Shown piece after piece: positions 16,820 through 25,341 of a stretch of 64,000 nt of DNA (within the stretch, counting starts at the first letter, position 1; every line of letters begins with the position of its first letter). Source of the DNA: BOG-1112 sp964611335 (lineage in GTDB: Bacteria; Bdellovibrionota_B; Oligoflexia; Oligoflexales; Bog-1112); contig CAZSXR010000003.1 in the NCBI GenBank assembly GCA_964611335.1, positions 1 through 64,000 of the forward strand, in the 5' to 3' direction. Under the pieces are notes generated by a model. It was not told the origin of the DNA and ran no database searches. It was given only the letters and a program-made list of their open reading frames with translations. The position numbers were made by a program, and so were the translations under genes.

Positions 16820-18651
16820 AGTGATGAGTATCCTTTGGGAATTCCATCTGAACGCTTATCTGAAACGCCTATCCATTTGCCATTACTCAATCTTCCGATA
16901 GCTTCAACATCTCCGAAGGTCCAAGTATGGGACGGAGTACGAATTTTTAACTTGTGACCGAGTTTTTCTAATCCTTTTCGAACATCTTTGGAAAGATCTG
17001 ATTCTATTGAAATTTCATCAGGAAGCCATTGATGATGAATTCTTGTAGCTTGTACCGCGTCTGTAAGAGGAAGTTGGAAATCAATTACATTAATTAAAGT
17101 TTGCAATGTTGCGGTAATGATGCGCGGACCCCCCGGGGAACCTAGAATCCATGTCAATTCTCCATTTTTATTGAAAACTAAGGTCGGAGACATAGATGAA
17201 AGCATTGTTTTTCTCGGAGCGATTGAGTTTCCTTCTCCTCCAGTGAGTCCAAAAATATTAGGGCTTCCTGGTTTAGTTGCAAAATCCTCCATTTCATTAT
17301 TGAGAACTATTCCTCTGACAGTAACTCCCGATCCAAAAATTCCATTTATTGTTTGAGTTGTGCTCACAGCATTGCCAGAGGAGTCAACAACTGAAATATG
17401 TGTAGTGGACGGAGACTCATAAGGTAGAGGGTTGCCTGCAGTAATAGAAGACGAGGAACTTGCTTTATTTAGATCAATTGAGTTACGTAGTTTGTGAGCA
17501 TATTCTTTACTCAGAAGCCCTTTTATTGGGATTTTATAAAAGTCAGGGTCACCTAAATACATCGCTCTATCCGCAAAAGCTCTACGCATAGCTTCGGTAA
17601 GCAAATGGAGGTAGGGGACGGAGTTGTGTTTTAATGAGGCTACATCATCGGAAGAAATCATATTTAGAATTTCAATAATGTGGACTCCGCCGGACGATGG
17701 CGGTGGCATTCCAAAAATTTTGTAAGTTCTATACTCTGTGCCTATAGCTTCGCGTTTAATTACTTTGTAATCTTCAAGATCTTTTTTTTTGAGGATTCCC
17801 GCTCCGACCTTCATTTCTTCAATTAAAGCGTCGGCAATTTCTCCAGTATAAAATGCTTTCTCTCCGTGCTTTGAAATGAGTCTTAAAGATTCAGCGAGTT
17901 CCTTTTGTATAAAAAGCTGGCCTGGGGTTGGAATTTCTCCATTGGGGAGAAAAATTTTTCGGGTTTCTGGAAATAGAATTAAAAGATCTTTTTTCTCATC
18001 AATATATTTTGAAAGAGAAGAGTACATGGGGAAACCCTGATCAGCAAATGTGATTGCAGGTTCCATAACTTTTTTTAAAGAGAGCTTTCCGAATTTTTTA
18101 TGGATCTCAAGAAGTCCAGCTACAAGCCCAGGAACTCCCACAGATAGGTGTCCGTTAGCCGATGCGGCTCCAGCGTTTTTAGAAGTGTAGTAAAAATTCT
18201 TCAGAGATCCGTCTTTGTTTAGAAACATATTTTTATCTGAAAGTTCAGGAGCCCGCTCTCGAAAATCATAAGCATGGATAGCTCCGTCCTTTTTGTCATA
18301 CAGAAGTGCAAAACCCCCACCGCCTAACCCCGAAGATTGTGGACGGAGCACAGAGATTGCAAAAGATGCGGCTACTGCAGCATCGAAAGCATTTCCGCCT
18401 TCCTTCAACATTTGAATTCCTGCTTCTGATGCAAGGGGATGTCCTGCTGCGACAATATTCTCGGCGGTTGTAGATTTTTGATGTAGCGGATCTGGTGTAT
18501 TTTGTTCAAGATAAGTATGCGTACAGCTTAATATTGAAAAAAATAAAATGAGATTTACAAACTTTTGCATTTTAGATGTTAGTTTGAGTTTTAAACCTAG
18601 TGCGTTATTTTTTATCATGGAGCATTCATCTGCTGCGTATTTTTGAAGCAT
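16816..18651 (-). CDS. ggt: Gamma-glutamyltranspeptidase, probable lipoprotein
   Basis: Hydrolyses or transfers the gamma-glutamyl group of glutathione. 611 aa from the ATG at 18651, which has an AGGAAC ribosome site. A hydrophobic segment begins only at about residue 28 (KFVNLILFFSILSCTHTY) and ends in a lipobox-like ILSC, so the true start may be the ATG at 18570 or 18618. The family blocks are AAGHPLASEAGIQMLKEGGNAFDAAVAASFA, RERAPE, the autocleavage threonine in STTHISVVD (new N-terminus of the small subunit), and GSPGGPRIITATLQTLINVIDF. It is first in an operon overlapping nadC by 4 bp. Six motif copies lie in the gene. Confidence 0.94.
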   Translation of the reverse strand: MLQKYAADECSMIKNNALGLKLKLTSKMQKFVNLILFFSILSCTHTYLEQNTPDPLHQKSTTAENIVAAGHPLASEAGIQMLKEGGNAFDAAVAASFAISVLRPQSSGLGGGGFALLYDKKDGAIHAYDFRERAPELSDKNMFLNKDGSLKNFYYTSKNAGAASANGHLSVGVPGLVAGLLEIHKKFGKLSLKKVMEPAITFADQGFPMYSSLSKYIDEKKDLLILFPETRKIFLPNGEIPTPGQLFIQKELAESLRLISKHGEKAFYTGEIADALIEEMKVGAGILKKKDLEDYKVIKREAIGTEYRTYKIFGMPPPSSGGVHIIEILNMISSDDVASLKHNSVPYLHLLTEAMRRAFADRAMYLGDPDFYKIPIKGLLSKEYAHKLRNSIDLNKASSSSSITAGNPLPYESPSTTHISVVDSSGNAVSTTQTINGIFGSGVTVRGIVLNNEMEDFATKPGSPNIFGLTGGEGNSIAPRKTMLSSMSPTLVFNKNGELTWILGSPGGPRIITATLQTLINVIDFQLPLTDAVQATRIHHQWLPDEISIESDLSKDVRKGLEKLGHKLKIRTPSHTWTFGDVEAIGRLSNGKWIGVSDKRSDGIPKGYSSL

Positions 18652-18692
18652 TTCAAGTTCCTATAAATTTGATAAACTCATTGAAATCAAAA

Positions 18693-18701
18693 GGACGGAG
18701 G
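18693..18701 (+). promoter_or_regulatory. Motif copy that doubles as ribosome binding site
   Basis: AAGGACGGAGG ends 4 bases before the ATG at 18706. Here the repeated word GGACGGAG, with G as last base, lies in Shine-Dalgarno position, so part of the motif's purine-rich core is usable for translation initiation. Most other copies are within genes and cannot have this role. Confidence 0.6.
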
Positions 18702-18705
18702 ATTA

Positions 18706-19503
18706 ATGAGCAAGAAAGTATCGTTTCAAGATAAGTTTGGGTCAAGGGTTTCGAGAGTCTTTGTGTTTTTTATTTTGAGTTTTCCTCTAGGATGTAATCC
18801 TACAAAGCAAGTCGCTGACTCGTGTGTACTAACTCCTGGGGATTATGAGGTGCAGAATGCAGTGTATAAAGCCGACAATGGGGTTTACGAACTTATGGTT
18901 CTTGGTGCTCCGGCATGTTTCCATCAGCCTTTGGTTCTAAAAAATTTACAGTTAGCACGTTTTGAAACAGCTGAAGCGAAAGAAAAGGTAAAGCTTAGTT
19001 ATGGAGGAGAGGATAGTTCCATATTGCGTATGGCTGAAGACTTTCAGATTAAGATGGTTCAAACTGTAACTGAAAATGGTGTTCATAAGGAACAAGTTGG
19101 TTCGTGGAGTCCGTTTCTTACCGGGCTTGCTGGTGGTGTTGCTGGTGGTGTTGTTGGTGGTGTGGCGGGGAGTATGTTAGGGAGAGCTCTAACAAAACCA
19201 CAACATTATACCCCTCCCCCCATGGAGCCAGGGCAAACAAATCTTCGTGGGTTTGGAGGTGCTGGAGATACGAGAGACGGAGCAATAAAAAGTTATCAAC
19301 AGAAATATTCAACGAGCCCTCAAGCGCATCCTGTTGAAATAGACAGAGGGGTAAAGAGTGGGACGGAGCCTTCTTCCAATAAATCTTTTTTCAGAACTAA
19401 GAGTGAACCTACTGTAAACTCCCGATCAGGAGCTGTTCGTACATATCAACCTTCGTCCCAAAGGGCTCCGAGACAGAAGTTTTTTAAATCACGAGGCAGA
19501 TAA
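18706..19503 (+). CDS. Probable outer-membrane lipoprotein, unknown
   Basis: 265 aa. Residues 17-30 (RVFVFFILSFPLGCNP) form a lipoprotein signal with the lipobox LGC. Residues 30-130 are a globular part with two Cys; a Gly/Val stretch follows (GLAGGVAGGVVGGVAGSMLG, about 143-162) that resembles a glycine-zipper membrane helix; the tail from 165 is Ser/Thr/Arg/Pro-rich and basic. The glycine zipper suggests membrane association. Start chosen at the ATG 4 bases after GGACGGAGG. A 66-codon gene follows after 15 bp and is probably co-transcribed. No known family is recognised. Confidence 0.65.
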   Translation: MSKKVSFQDKFGSRVSRVFVFFILSFPLGCNPTKQVADSCVLTPGDYEVQNAVYKADNGVYELMVLGAPACFHQPLVLKNLQLARFETAEAKEKVKLSYGGEDSSILRMAEDFQIKMVQTVTENGVHKEQVGSWSPFLTGLAGGVAGGVVGGVAGSMLGRALTKPQHYTPPPMEPGQTNLRGFGGAGDTRDGAIKSYQQKYSTSPQAHPVEIDRGVKSGTEPSSNKSFFRTKSEPTVNSRSGAVRTYQPSSQRAPRQKFFKSRGR

Positions 19504-19518
19504 TAATAGGAGAAGATT

Positions 19519-19719
19519 ATGTATCAGATTTTAATTAGAGGTCCTGAAGGAGATGAAATTGAACTCGTTGCGACCGAGGAGCAACGTTTTGGTGCGGGGG
19601 TTGAGGTTGGAACAAGAGCTCTTCTTGACCTTTTTAAGGATGAGATGGATCTCGAAGAAGGTTATGCCATTGTCGTAAAGAAGGATGGAGTGAGAACGAG
19701 TTTTCAAAATATGCTTTGA
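19519..19719 (+). CDS. Small acidic protein, unknown
   Basis: 66 aa starting with ATG at 19519 after an AGGAGAAG ribosome site. It has a beta-like N-terminus (YQILIRGPEGDEIELVATEEQRF) and ends in DGVRTSFQNML. There is no signal peptide or Cys, so it is presumably cytoplasmic. The strong ribosome site, the position 15 bp behind the lipoprotein gene and the low-complexity-free sequence support a real gene. The function is unknown. Confidence 0.55.
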   Translation: MYQILIRGPEGDEIELVATEEQRFGAGVEVGTRALLDLFKDEMDLEEGYAIVVKKDGVRTSFQNML

Positions 19720-19927
19720 GCATTTTTTTTAAGAAATCCCACCTTAGACTATATCCATTTAAAAATTACAATTCAAACTAGCTTCCAGTACTAGTTCTTG
19801 CCTACTGACATTTAACAGATTTGAAATATTTTTTTTCTTTTCTAAAGAGGTCACTAGCATGACACGCATGAGATAGAGCATTGTAAACGCATTGAAATAA
19901 GAAATTCACTTAAGAGGAATTGAAACC

Positions 19928-20638
19928 ATGTACCCCAGAAGACTTATTTTGCAAAATGGATCCTATTCTCATGTATTTTTTAGATGTCATAATCGGCAAG
20001 AGTTTTTAAAGAGAAGAGAAGTAAAAAATTTTCTCATCAAACTATGGGCAAAATACAAGTCAAAATATCAAATTCAAATTTTTGAATTTGTCATTATGGA
20101 TAATCATGCGCATCTACTTGTATATGTTGATAGTGTTAATTTGCTAGGAGATTTTATGAGAACAGTCAATTCGCAACTTTCAAGATATATAAACACATTG
20201 GAGAATAGAGACAGTCAAGCAATAAGGGAACGATATAAATCGCCTGTAATTACAAATCAAAGGTATATAATTCAAACGATGCAATATATTTGGTTGAACA
20301 GATTTAAAATTGATAAAAAAAACCCCTCATATGACCCTTATTGTTCAGTTTCGTGGAGATTAGGGTTGCCTACTATTCGTTATATTACTCTTAATGAAGA
20401 GGAGCAAAAGCTTCTCTCAATGCTTCTTGATTCCTATCCGGAAACTTGGTTTAAAAAGACAGGAATTAGAAAATTTATAAGAGATTTACTTAATGAGGCT
20501 CTTTCAAAGGTATCCGCATTACTTGATAAAATTTTTCTTAATGGTCATACAATTGGAGATAATTTCGACGTAGAGTTTCGTGGTGTGCAGTTAGCTTCAT
20601 TTAAAAGAGAGTCGCCTCTTTTGCTGAGCTCTTGTTGA
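19928..20638 (+). mobile_element. REP-associated tyrosine transposase (RAYT, Y1/HUH family)
   Basis: 236 aa. The HUH motif is His60-Ala-His62 in MDNHAHLLVY, after the N-terminal signature HVFFRCHNRQEFL; the likely catalytic tyrosine is Tyr120 in QTMQYIWLNRF. RAYTs are single-copy, domesticated relatives of IS200/IS605 transposases that cleave and join single-stranded DNA at REP palindromes, often next to a GTAG tetranucleotide. No flanking REP hairpins or terminal inverted repeats are visible within 200 bp, so it is not a recent insertion sequence. The AGGAATTGAAACC ribosome site precedes the ATG. The gene is more AT-rich than its neighbours. Confidence 0.85.
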
Positions 20639-20773
20639 AGGTCATTTTATAAGTTTAAATAAAGGTTTAAGCCGAAGAGAAGACTATAATTTCCTTTTAA
20701 ATAGAATTTTCAATTAATTAGGGCTGTTTTAGCAGAGCTATGTTTTTTTAGTAGAATTTATATCGAGGCTATT

Positions 20774-20911
20774 ATGATAGATCAAAGGACCTTGTTTTTA
20801 TTTTGTTTATTTTCTATAGAAGTCTTGTCCCTTTGTTTTCAACGTCAAGTTTGGCCTGCAGGTAAGCAGAGAGTGCTTGTACTTCAGAATGTCTATCCAA
20901 ATAAAAATTAA
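20774..20911 (+). CDS. Possible 45-codon secreted peptide
   Basis: A short open frame from ATG 20774 to TAA 20909-20911 with a weak GAGG ribosome site. The N-terminus (TLFLFCLFSIEVLSLCF) is hydrophobic like a signal peptide. It fills most of the otherwise empty 269-bp space between the RAYT gene and lolC. It could equally be a chance frame; no homology is recognised. Confidence 0.2.
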   Translation: MIDQRTLFLFCLFSIEVLSLCFQRQVWPAGKQRVLVLQNVYPNKN

Positions 20912-22155
20912 TTGCCTAGGTTGTCATTTAACCCTTGTGTGGGACTTACTTTTGTCGCAATCCAAGCGGGATATAGCCCTGCTAAACTGGCGATAAGAAT
21001 TCCACCTCCAGAAACTGCTAAATAAACTCTCCAGTCATATTGAACGGGGAGTTTAGCAAGTAAATACACCTCTGGAAGGTCAATAATTTTGTAGTTTTCA
21101 ATAATATAAGCAAGAATTAGTGCTAAAACCACTCCGATCAAGCCTCCGAAAATTCCAAGAAAGGATCCCTGGTGTAAGAAGACAAAAAGTACCTCTTTAT
21201 TTGGAGCTCCGAGTGATTTCAGTAATGAGATTTCTCGTTGTTTATGTGTGACTAAAACAAAAAGAGTAGTTAAAATATTAAAGCTAGCGACGAAAGCAAC
21301 AAGAGCAACAATAAGAGCAATAACCAAACGCTCAGTTTTCATTGCTTGAAAAATATTCTGGTTATAAGACTGCCATTCTTTCACAGTCAGATTATAATGC
21401 TCATCAAGGATTTTCGCTATTTCTGGACTTTTATTTGGATCTTTCAATCCAATTTCAAGTCCTGTAACAGAGTCATTCATCCCAAAAAGATGTTGAGCTG
21501 CTGGAATACTCATAATGCAGAGTTTTACATCGTAGTGTTGCAACCCTGAATCATAAGTCCCAACTATTTTAAATTTTTGCGTATTTCTGAAAGGATCATC
21601 TGTACTCTGGGTTCGAGGAGAGATAAGGTCAATTGTATCTCCGACTTTAGCATTCATGAGTTCCATTAATCGAATGCCTACAATGACAGCAGGAACTTTA
21701 TTGGCTTCTTGAGTTTTGAACTCTTCCTCCAAAAGCGTTAAGGCACTCTCAGGTCTTACGATTCCTTTGAGATCTTGTACATTTTGTCTTTTTACTGGGT
21801 CTATTCCGCGAACTAGGACGGAGTGAATCATGGAATCTTTGCGTCCCATTGTTTCAGAATGGATAAAAGGGGAGATTCCAGTGATCTCTGTTTCGAGGGA
21901 AGAGAAGATTTTTTTTTCCCATTGTCTAGAGTCACGTATTCCTGACGGGAATCGATACATAAGTATATGAGCATTAGCTGCTAAAAATCGATTTCGAAGT
22001 TCTGTTTCAAAACCATTAATAACTGAAAGAACTACGATCATCGTTGCAACTCCAATTGCCACTCCTGCGATGGACAATGAAGTTATCCAAGAAAGAAAAC
22101 GTTGCTCTCTATGAATACTCAGAAACTTGAAAGCAGCAAACCACGAAAAACTCAT
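20908..22155 (-). CDS. lolC: Lipoprotein-releasing ABC transporter permease (LolC/LolE family)
   Basis: Inner-membrane permease that, with LolD ATPase, releases lipoproteins to LolA for outer-membrane delivery. 415 aa with the family layout: N-terminal FKFLSIHREQRFLSWITSLSIAGVAIGVATMIVVLSVINGFETELR (TM1), a large periplasmic domain (about residues 45-265), and three C-terminal TM helices with VTHKQREISLLKSLGAPNKEVLFVFLHQGSFLGIFGGLIGVVLA. Many such bacteria use one LolC/E-type protein as a homodimer (LolF). LolD is not adjacent. The gene lies 11 bp behind hemB and is probably co-transcribed. Confidence 0.93.
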   Translation of the reverse strand: MSFSWFAAFKFLSIHREQRFLSWITSLSIAGVAIGVATMIVVLSVINGFETELRNRFLAANAHILMYRFPSGIRDSRQWEKKIFSSLETEITGISPFIHSETMGRKDSMIHSVLVRGIDPVKRQNVQDLKGIVRPESALTLLEEEFKTQEANKVPAVIVGIRLMELMNAKVGDTIDLISPRTQSTDDPFRNTQKFKIVGTYDSGLQHYDVKLCIMSIPAAQHLFGMNDSVTGLEIGLKDPNKSPEIAKILDEHYNLTVKEWQSYNQNIFQAMKTERLVIALIVALVAFVASFNILTTLFVLVTHKQREISLLKSLGAPNKEVLFVFLHQGSFLGIFGGLIGVVLALILAYIIENYKIIDLPEVYLLAKLPVQYDWRVYLAVSGGGILIASLAGLYPAWIATKVSPTQGLNDNLGN

Positions 22156-22166
22156 AAAACCTCAAC

Positions 22167-23165
22167 TTACTCTAACCATTGGGCAGCCTCTAAAGCGTAA
22201 TAAGTAAGGATAGCATCGCACCCAGCTCTCTTGAAACAAAGAAGAGTTTCAAGGACGCACCTTTTTTCATCTAAATATTCACTCCGTGCTGCTGCTTTCA
22301 GCATGGAATACTCGCCGCTGACCTGATAAGCAAAAGTGGGAACTTTGAATTTCTCTTTTACTCGTTGAACAATGTCCAAATAAGGAAGCCCAGGTTTAAT
22401 CATAATCATATCTGCGCCTTCTTGGAGGTCGAGAGCGACTTCATGAAGTGCTTCATCGCTGTTCGCAGGATCCATTTGATAAGTTTTCTTATCAGCTCCC
22501 TTTAAGTTTCCTGCTGAACCAACTGCATCTCTGAAGGGGGAATAAAAATTTGATGCGTACTTAGCTGAGTAGGCTAGAATTTTTGTTTTCAAATAATTAT
22601 GATCATCTAGGGTTTTTCGTATGGCGCCAATTCGGCCATCCATCATGTCGGACGGAGCTACAATATCTACTCCCGCTTCAGCATGACACAAGGCTTGACG
22701 TTTGAGGACAGCTACCGTCTCATCATTTAAAACATAGTTGTGTTCATCGATAAGACCATCCTGGCCATGAGAGGTATAGGGGTCGAGTGCGATATCAGAT
22801 ATGACTCCGAGCTCTGGAAAGCGAGATTTAAGTGCTCTCACGGTCCTGGGGATTAATCCCTTTTCATTATAAGCTTCAGCCGCATCTAGACTCTTTTGCT
22901 CCGAGCTAATAACCGGGAATAAAGCAAGAGCCGGGATTTTAAATTCAAGACAACGTTCTGCGAGATGGAGAAGATGATTGAGCCCTATGCGTTCGCAACC
23001 TGGCATGCTTGGTATAGCTTCACGTTCTGTATCGCTTCCAAGAACAAAGACCGGTAGAATAAAATCTTGTGGACTTAGATAATGTTCACACATGAGATGA
23101 CGTGAGAATGCATCGCTTCGCATTCTGCGCATTCGTTTACCTTGAGAGAATTGAGGCATGTTCAT
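22167..23165 (-). CDS. hemB: Delta-aminolevulinic acid dehydratase (porphobilinogen synthase)
   Basis: Condenses two 5-aminolevulinates to porphobilinogen in haem synthesis. 332 aa with both active-site lysines, in ILAYSAKYAS and MIMIKPGLPYLDI. The metal-site region reads ALDPYTSHGQDGL, without the three cysteines of zinc enzymes, so this is the magnesium-type variant. An AAAGG ribosome site lies 5 bases before the ATG. A GGACGGAGC copy at 22650 is antisense. Confidence 0.96.
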   Translation of the reverse strand: MNMPQFSQGKRMRRMRSDAFSRHLMCEHYLSPQDFILPVFVLGSDTEREAIPSMPGCERIGLNHLLHLAERCLEFKIPALALFPVISSEQKSLDAAEAYNEKGLIPRTVRALKSRFPELGVISDIALDPYTSHGQDGLIDEHNYVLNDETVAVLKRQALCHAEAGVDIVAPSDMMDGRIGAIRKTLDDHNYLKTKILAYSAKYASNFYSPFRDAVGSAGNLKGADKKTYQMDPANSDEALHEVALDLQEGADMIMIKPGLPYLDIVQRVKEKFKVPTFAYQVSGEYSMLKAAARSEYLDEKRCVLETLLCFKRAGCDAILTYYALEAAQWLE

Positions 23166-23224
23166 ACTAACCTTTCAGTAGATAAAAACTTCATAAGTGA
23201 AAGAATTTGAATCATAAGGACATC

Positions 23225-23800
23225 ATGGCATTTCCTCGCATTATTGGTATTGATCCTGGAACCCTTCTTGCGGGTTTTGCCGTTGTCGAAGCTACAAAAC
23301 CAATACCCATGCACCCGCGTGATTTTCGTATTCTTGGAGCTGGTGTTTTGCGCGCTCAAAGGTCTCTTTCGTCTTGGGAACGCATCGGTATGATGCATCA
23401 ATCTATGCATGAATTGATGGAAGAGTTCCAACCTAAAATTTGTGTTCTTGAAAACGTCTTCTTCGGAAAAAATGTCCAATCTGCGATTACACTTGGTCAA
23501 GTCCGTGGTGCTTTTATATCTGCTGCCTATCGTTCTCGTCTCAAAATTGCAGAAATTGCGCCAACAACCGTTAAGAAAATGGTGTCAGGGAATGGACATG
23601 CTGGAAAAGAAGAGGTCTTGAACTCTCTACAGGCTCTAATGGGTTTTAATAAAGGCAAACTCCCTTTTGATGCTTCAGATGCTCTTGCTATTGCGCTTAG
23701 TTTTGCTTTGAAGCTCGCTTGGGAGCCGAAATGGCCGAATAAGGACTTTCCATATCTGTCTGAATTTATTAATCTTTCCGAGGAAGTGAATCTTAGGTAA
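23225..23800 (+). CDS. ruvC: Crossover junction endodeoxyribonuclease RuvC
   Basis: Resolves Holliday junctions in recombination. 191 aa from the ATG at 23225, which follows AAGGA by 4 bases; a TTG at 23207 also lies in frame but has no support. The catalytic acidic residues are visible: Asp in IIGIDPGT, Glu in CVLENVFFGKN, and the C-terminal DASDALAIALS pair. RuvA and RuvB are not in the window. It is divergent from hemB with 59 bp between starts and is followed 30 bp later by a sigma-54 regulator. Confidence 0.95.
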   Translation: MAFPRIIGIDPGTLLAGFAVVEATKPIPMHPRDFRILGAGVLRAQRSLSSWERIGMMHQSMHELMEEFQPKICVLENVFFGKNVQSAITLGQVRGAFISAAYRSRLKIAEIAPTTVKKMVSGNGHAGKEEVLNSLQALMGFNKGKLPFDASDALAIALSFALKLAWEPKWPNKDFPYLSEFINLSEEVNLR

Positions 23801-23830
23801 ATCATCGCAAAAATCTCACAGGAGTGGATC

Positions 23831-25276
23831 ATGCTGACGTTGATTGTGGATGATGACGAGACCTTACGTCTGACTTTGCGTCTTTCGCTTGAACTAAATG
23901 GGCATGAAGTGGAAGAAGCAGCGGACGGAGAAGAAGCTGTTAGTAAAATTCTTGCAACTCCTCATAAATTTGATGCAGTCATACTGGATATTAATATGCC
24001 GAAAATGAATGGGCTGCAGGCTTTACAAACTATTCGCGAAATTAACCCACAGATTTTTTGTCTCATACTCACAGCACACTCAGATATCAAAGATGCAGTG
24101 GCTGCAATTAAGAACGGAGCTTACGACTATGTTGAAAAACCCGTTGAACCTGAACGGATTTTATCTCTTATGGAATCTGCACGTAAGGCGAATGCATTAG
24201 TTGAAGCAGCAGCTTTTTCGGCACCACAACTTGAGTTCCCTGAAGGTCGCACAATGATAGGTGGCTCTACAGAGATCAAGCGTGTCTTTGGAGTTATCAA
24301 CAAGCTTTCAAAAGTTGATACCTCCGTCCTGATTCGTGGGGAAAGTGGGACTGGGAAAGAGCTAGTTGCGCGAGCTATTCATTACAATTCGTCTCGGAAA
24401 AAAGGACCCTTTGTTGCCGTCAACTGTGCAGCAATACCTGATAACCTTGTTGAGAGTGAACTTTTCGGTCATGAAAAGGGGGCATTTACAAGCGCTGATC
24501 GAAAAAAAGTTGGAAAGTTTCAATTTGCTGAAGGGGGTACTATTTTTCTTGATGAGATCGGAGACATTTCTCCTTCGATGCAAGTAAAACTTTTACGTGT
24601 TTTACACGAGAAAATCTTTAGTCCTGTTGGTTCTAATCAAGATATCAAAGCAGATGCCCGTATTCTTGCGGCAACAAACCGCTCTTTAGAACAAATGATA
24701 CAAGACGGACGTTTCCGTGCGGATTTGTTTTATAGACTGAATGTATTGCCAATTATGCTTCCCCCTCTCCGAGACAGGAGGGAAGATATCCCTACTCTTG
24801 CTGAATTTATGATTAACAAATTCAATAAACTTCATGGACGGAGCATTAAGAAAATTGAAAAAGATGCATTGAATGCGCTTCGTCTTTATAATTGGCCAGG
24901 AAATATAAGAGAGCTAGAGAATGTAATCGAACATGCATTCATTCTCGAAAACACAGATGTCATTACAGTTCCTTCATTACCAGAAAAAATAATTGCAGTT
25001 TTAGCAGATACTCTTGAATTAGCCTCAGGTGAACATGCCTCTTTCGAAGAGATAGTAGCTCCGTCCCACAGTTTGGGGGTTTCAGCGGAAAGTGTATCCG
25101 AGTTGAATTATCCTGCATTGAAAGAACGTTTTGAAAGAGAGTTCATCATTCGCGCTCTGAAAGCTTTTGATGGAAGAATCAATCAAACTGCAGCTTTGAC
25201 AAAAATGACAAAGGTGACACTGCTTAGAAAATTGGAAAAATATCAAATCAACCCCCGAGAATATCACAAGAACTAG
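23831..25276 (+). CDS. Sigma-54-dependent response regulator, NtrC family
   Basis: 481 aa in three parts. The receiver domain (1-120) has the acidic pair DDD, phospho-acceptor Asp53 in ILDINMPKMN, and Lys in YVEKPVEP. The AAA+ domain (about 140-370) has Walker A GESGTGKE, Walker B GGTIFLDEIGDI, and the arginine finger region NRSLEQM--FRADLFYRLNVL. A Fis-type HTH ends the protein (INQTAALTKMTKVTLLRKLEKYQI). The sigma-54 contact loop reads GAFTSA (217-222) rather than GAFTGA. The cognate kinase is not adjacent. No enhancer or -24/-12 promoter could be assigned in the window. Confidence 0.93.
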   Translation: MLTLIVDDDETLRLTLRLSLELNGHEVEEAADGEEAVSKILATPHKFDAVILDINMPKMNGLQALQTIREINPQIFCLILTAHSDIKDAVAAIKNGAYDYVEKPVEPERILSLMESARKANALVEAAAFSAPQLEFPEGRTMIGGSTEIKRVFGVINKLSKVDTSVLIRGESGTGKELVARAIHYNSSRKKGPFVAVNCAAIPDNLVESELFGHEKGAFTSADRKKVGKFQFAEGGTIFLDEIGDISPSMQVKLLRVLHEKIFSPVGSNQDIKADARILAATNRSLEQMIQDGRFRADLFYRLNVLPIMLPPLRDRREDIPTLAEFMINKFNKLHGRSIKKIEKDALNALRLYNWPGNIRELENVIEHAFILENTDVITVPSLPEKIIAVLADTLELASGEHASFEEIVAPSHSLGVSAESVSELNYPALKERFEREFIIRALKAFDGRINQTAALTKMTKVTLLRKLEKYQINPREYHKN

Positions 25277-25341
25277 TAGCTCGGAGCACACCTTCTCCTA
25301 TCTATGCTAACATAGATCTAGGACCAATCAGGAGAAGCAAG

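Larger units (their letters stand above)
16114..19369. repeat. Cluster of GGACGGAG motifs across nadC, ggt and the lipoprotein gene
   Basis: Nonamer copies start at 16114, 18281 (minus strand), 18341 and 19361. Octamer copies lie at 16930, 17407, 17616 and 18693. A one-mismatch copy (AGACGGAGC) is at 19275. In nadC and ggt most copies are antisense to the gene; in the lipoprotein gene they are sense. Other single copies in the window are at 3267, 13933, 21816, 22650, 23923, 24321 (minus), 24837, 25058 (minus), 25409 (minus), 25688 (minus), 34938, 35418 and 35857. Confidence 0.9.

Noticed and set aside
19720..19927. Terminal inverted repeats or target duplications around the RAYT gene
   Set aside because: Reading the flanks on both sides showed only AT-rich sequence without matched ends.
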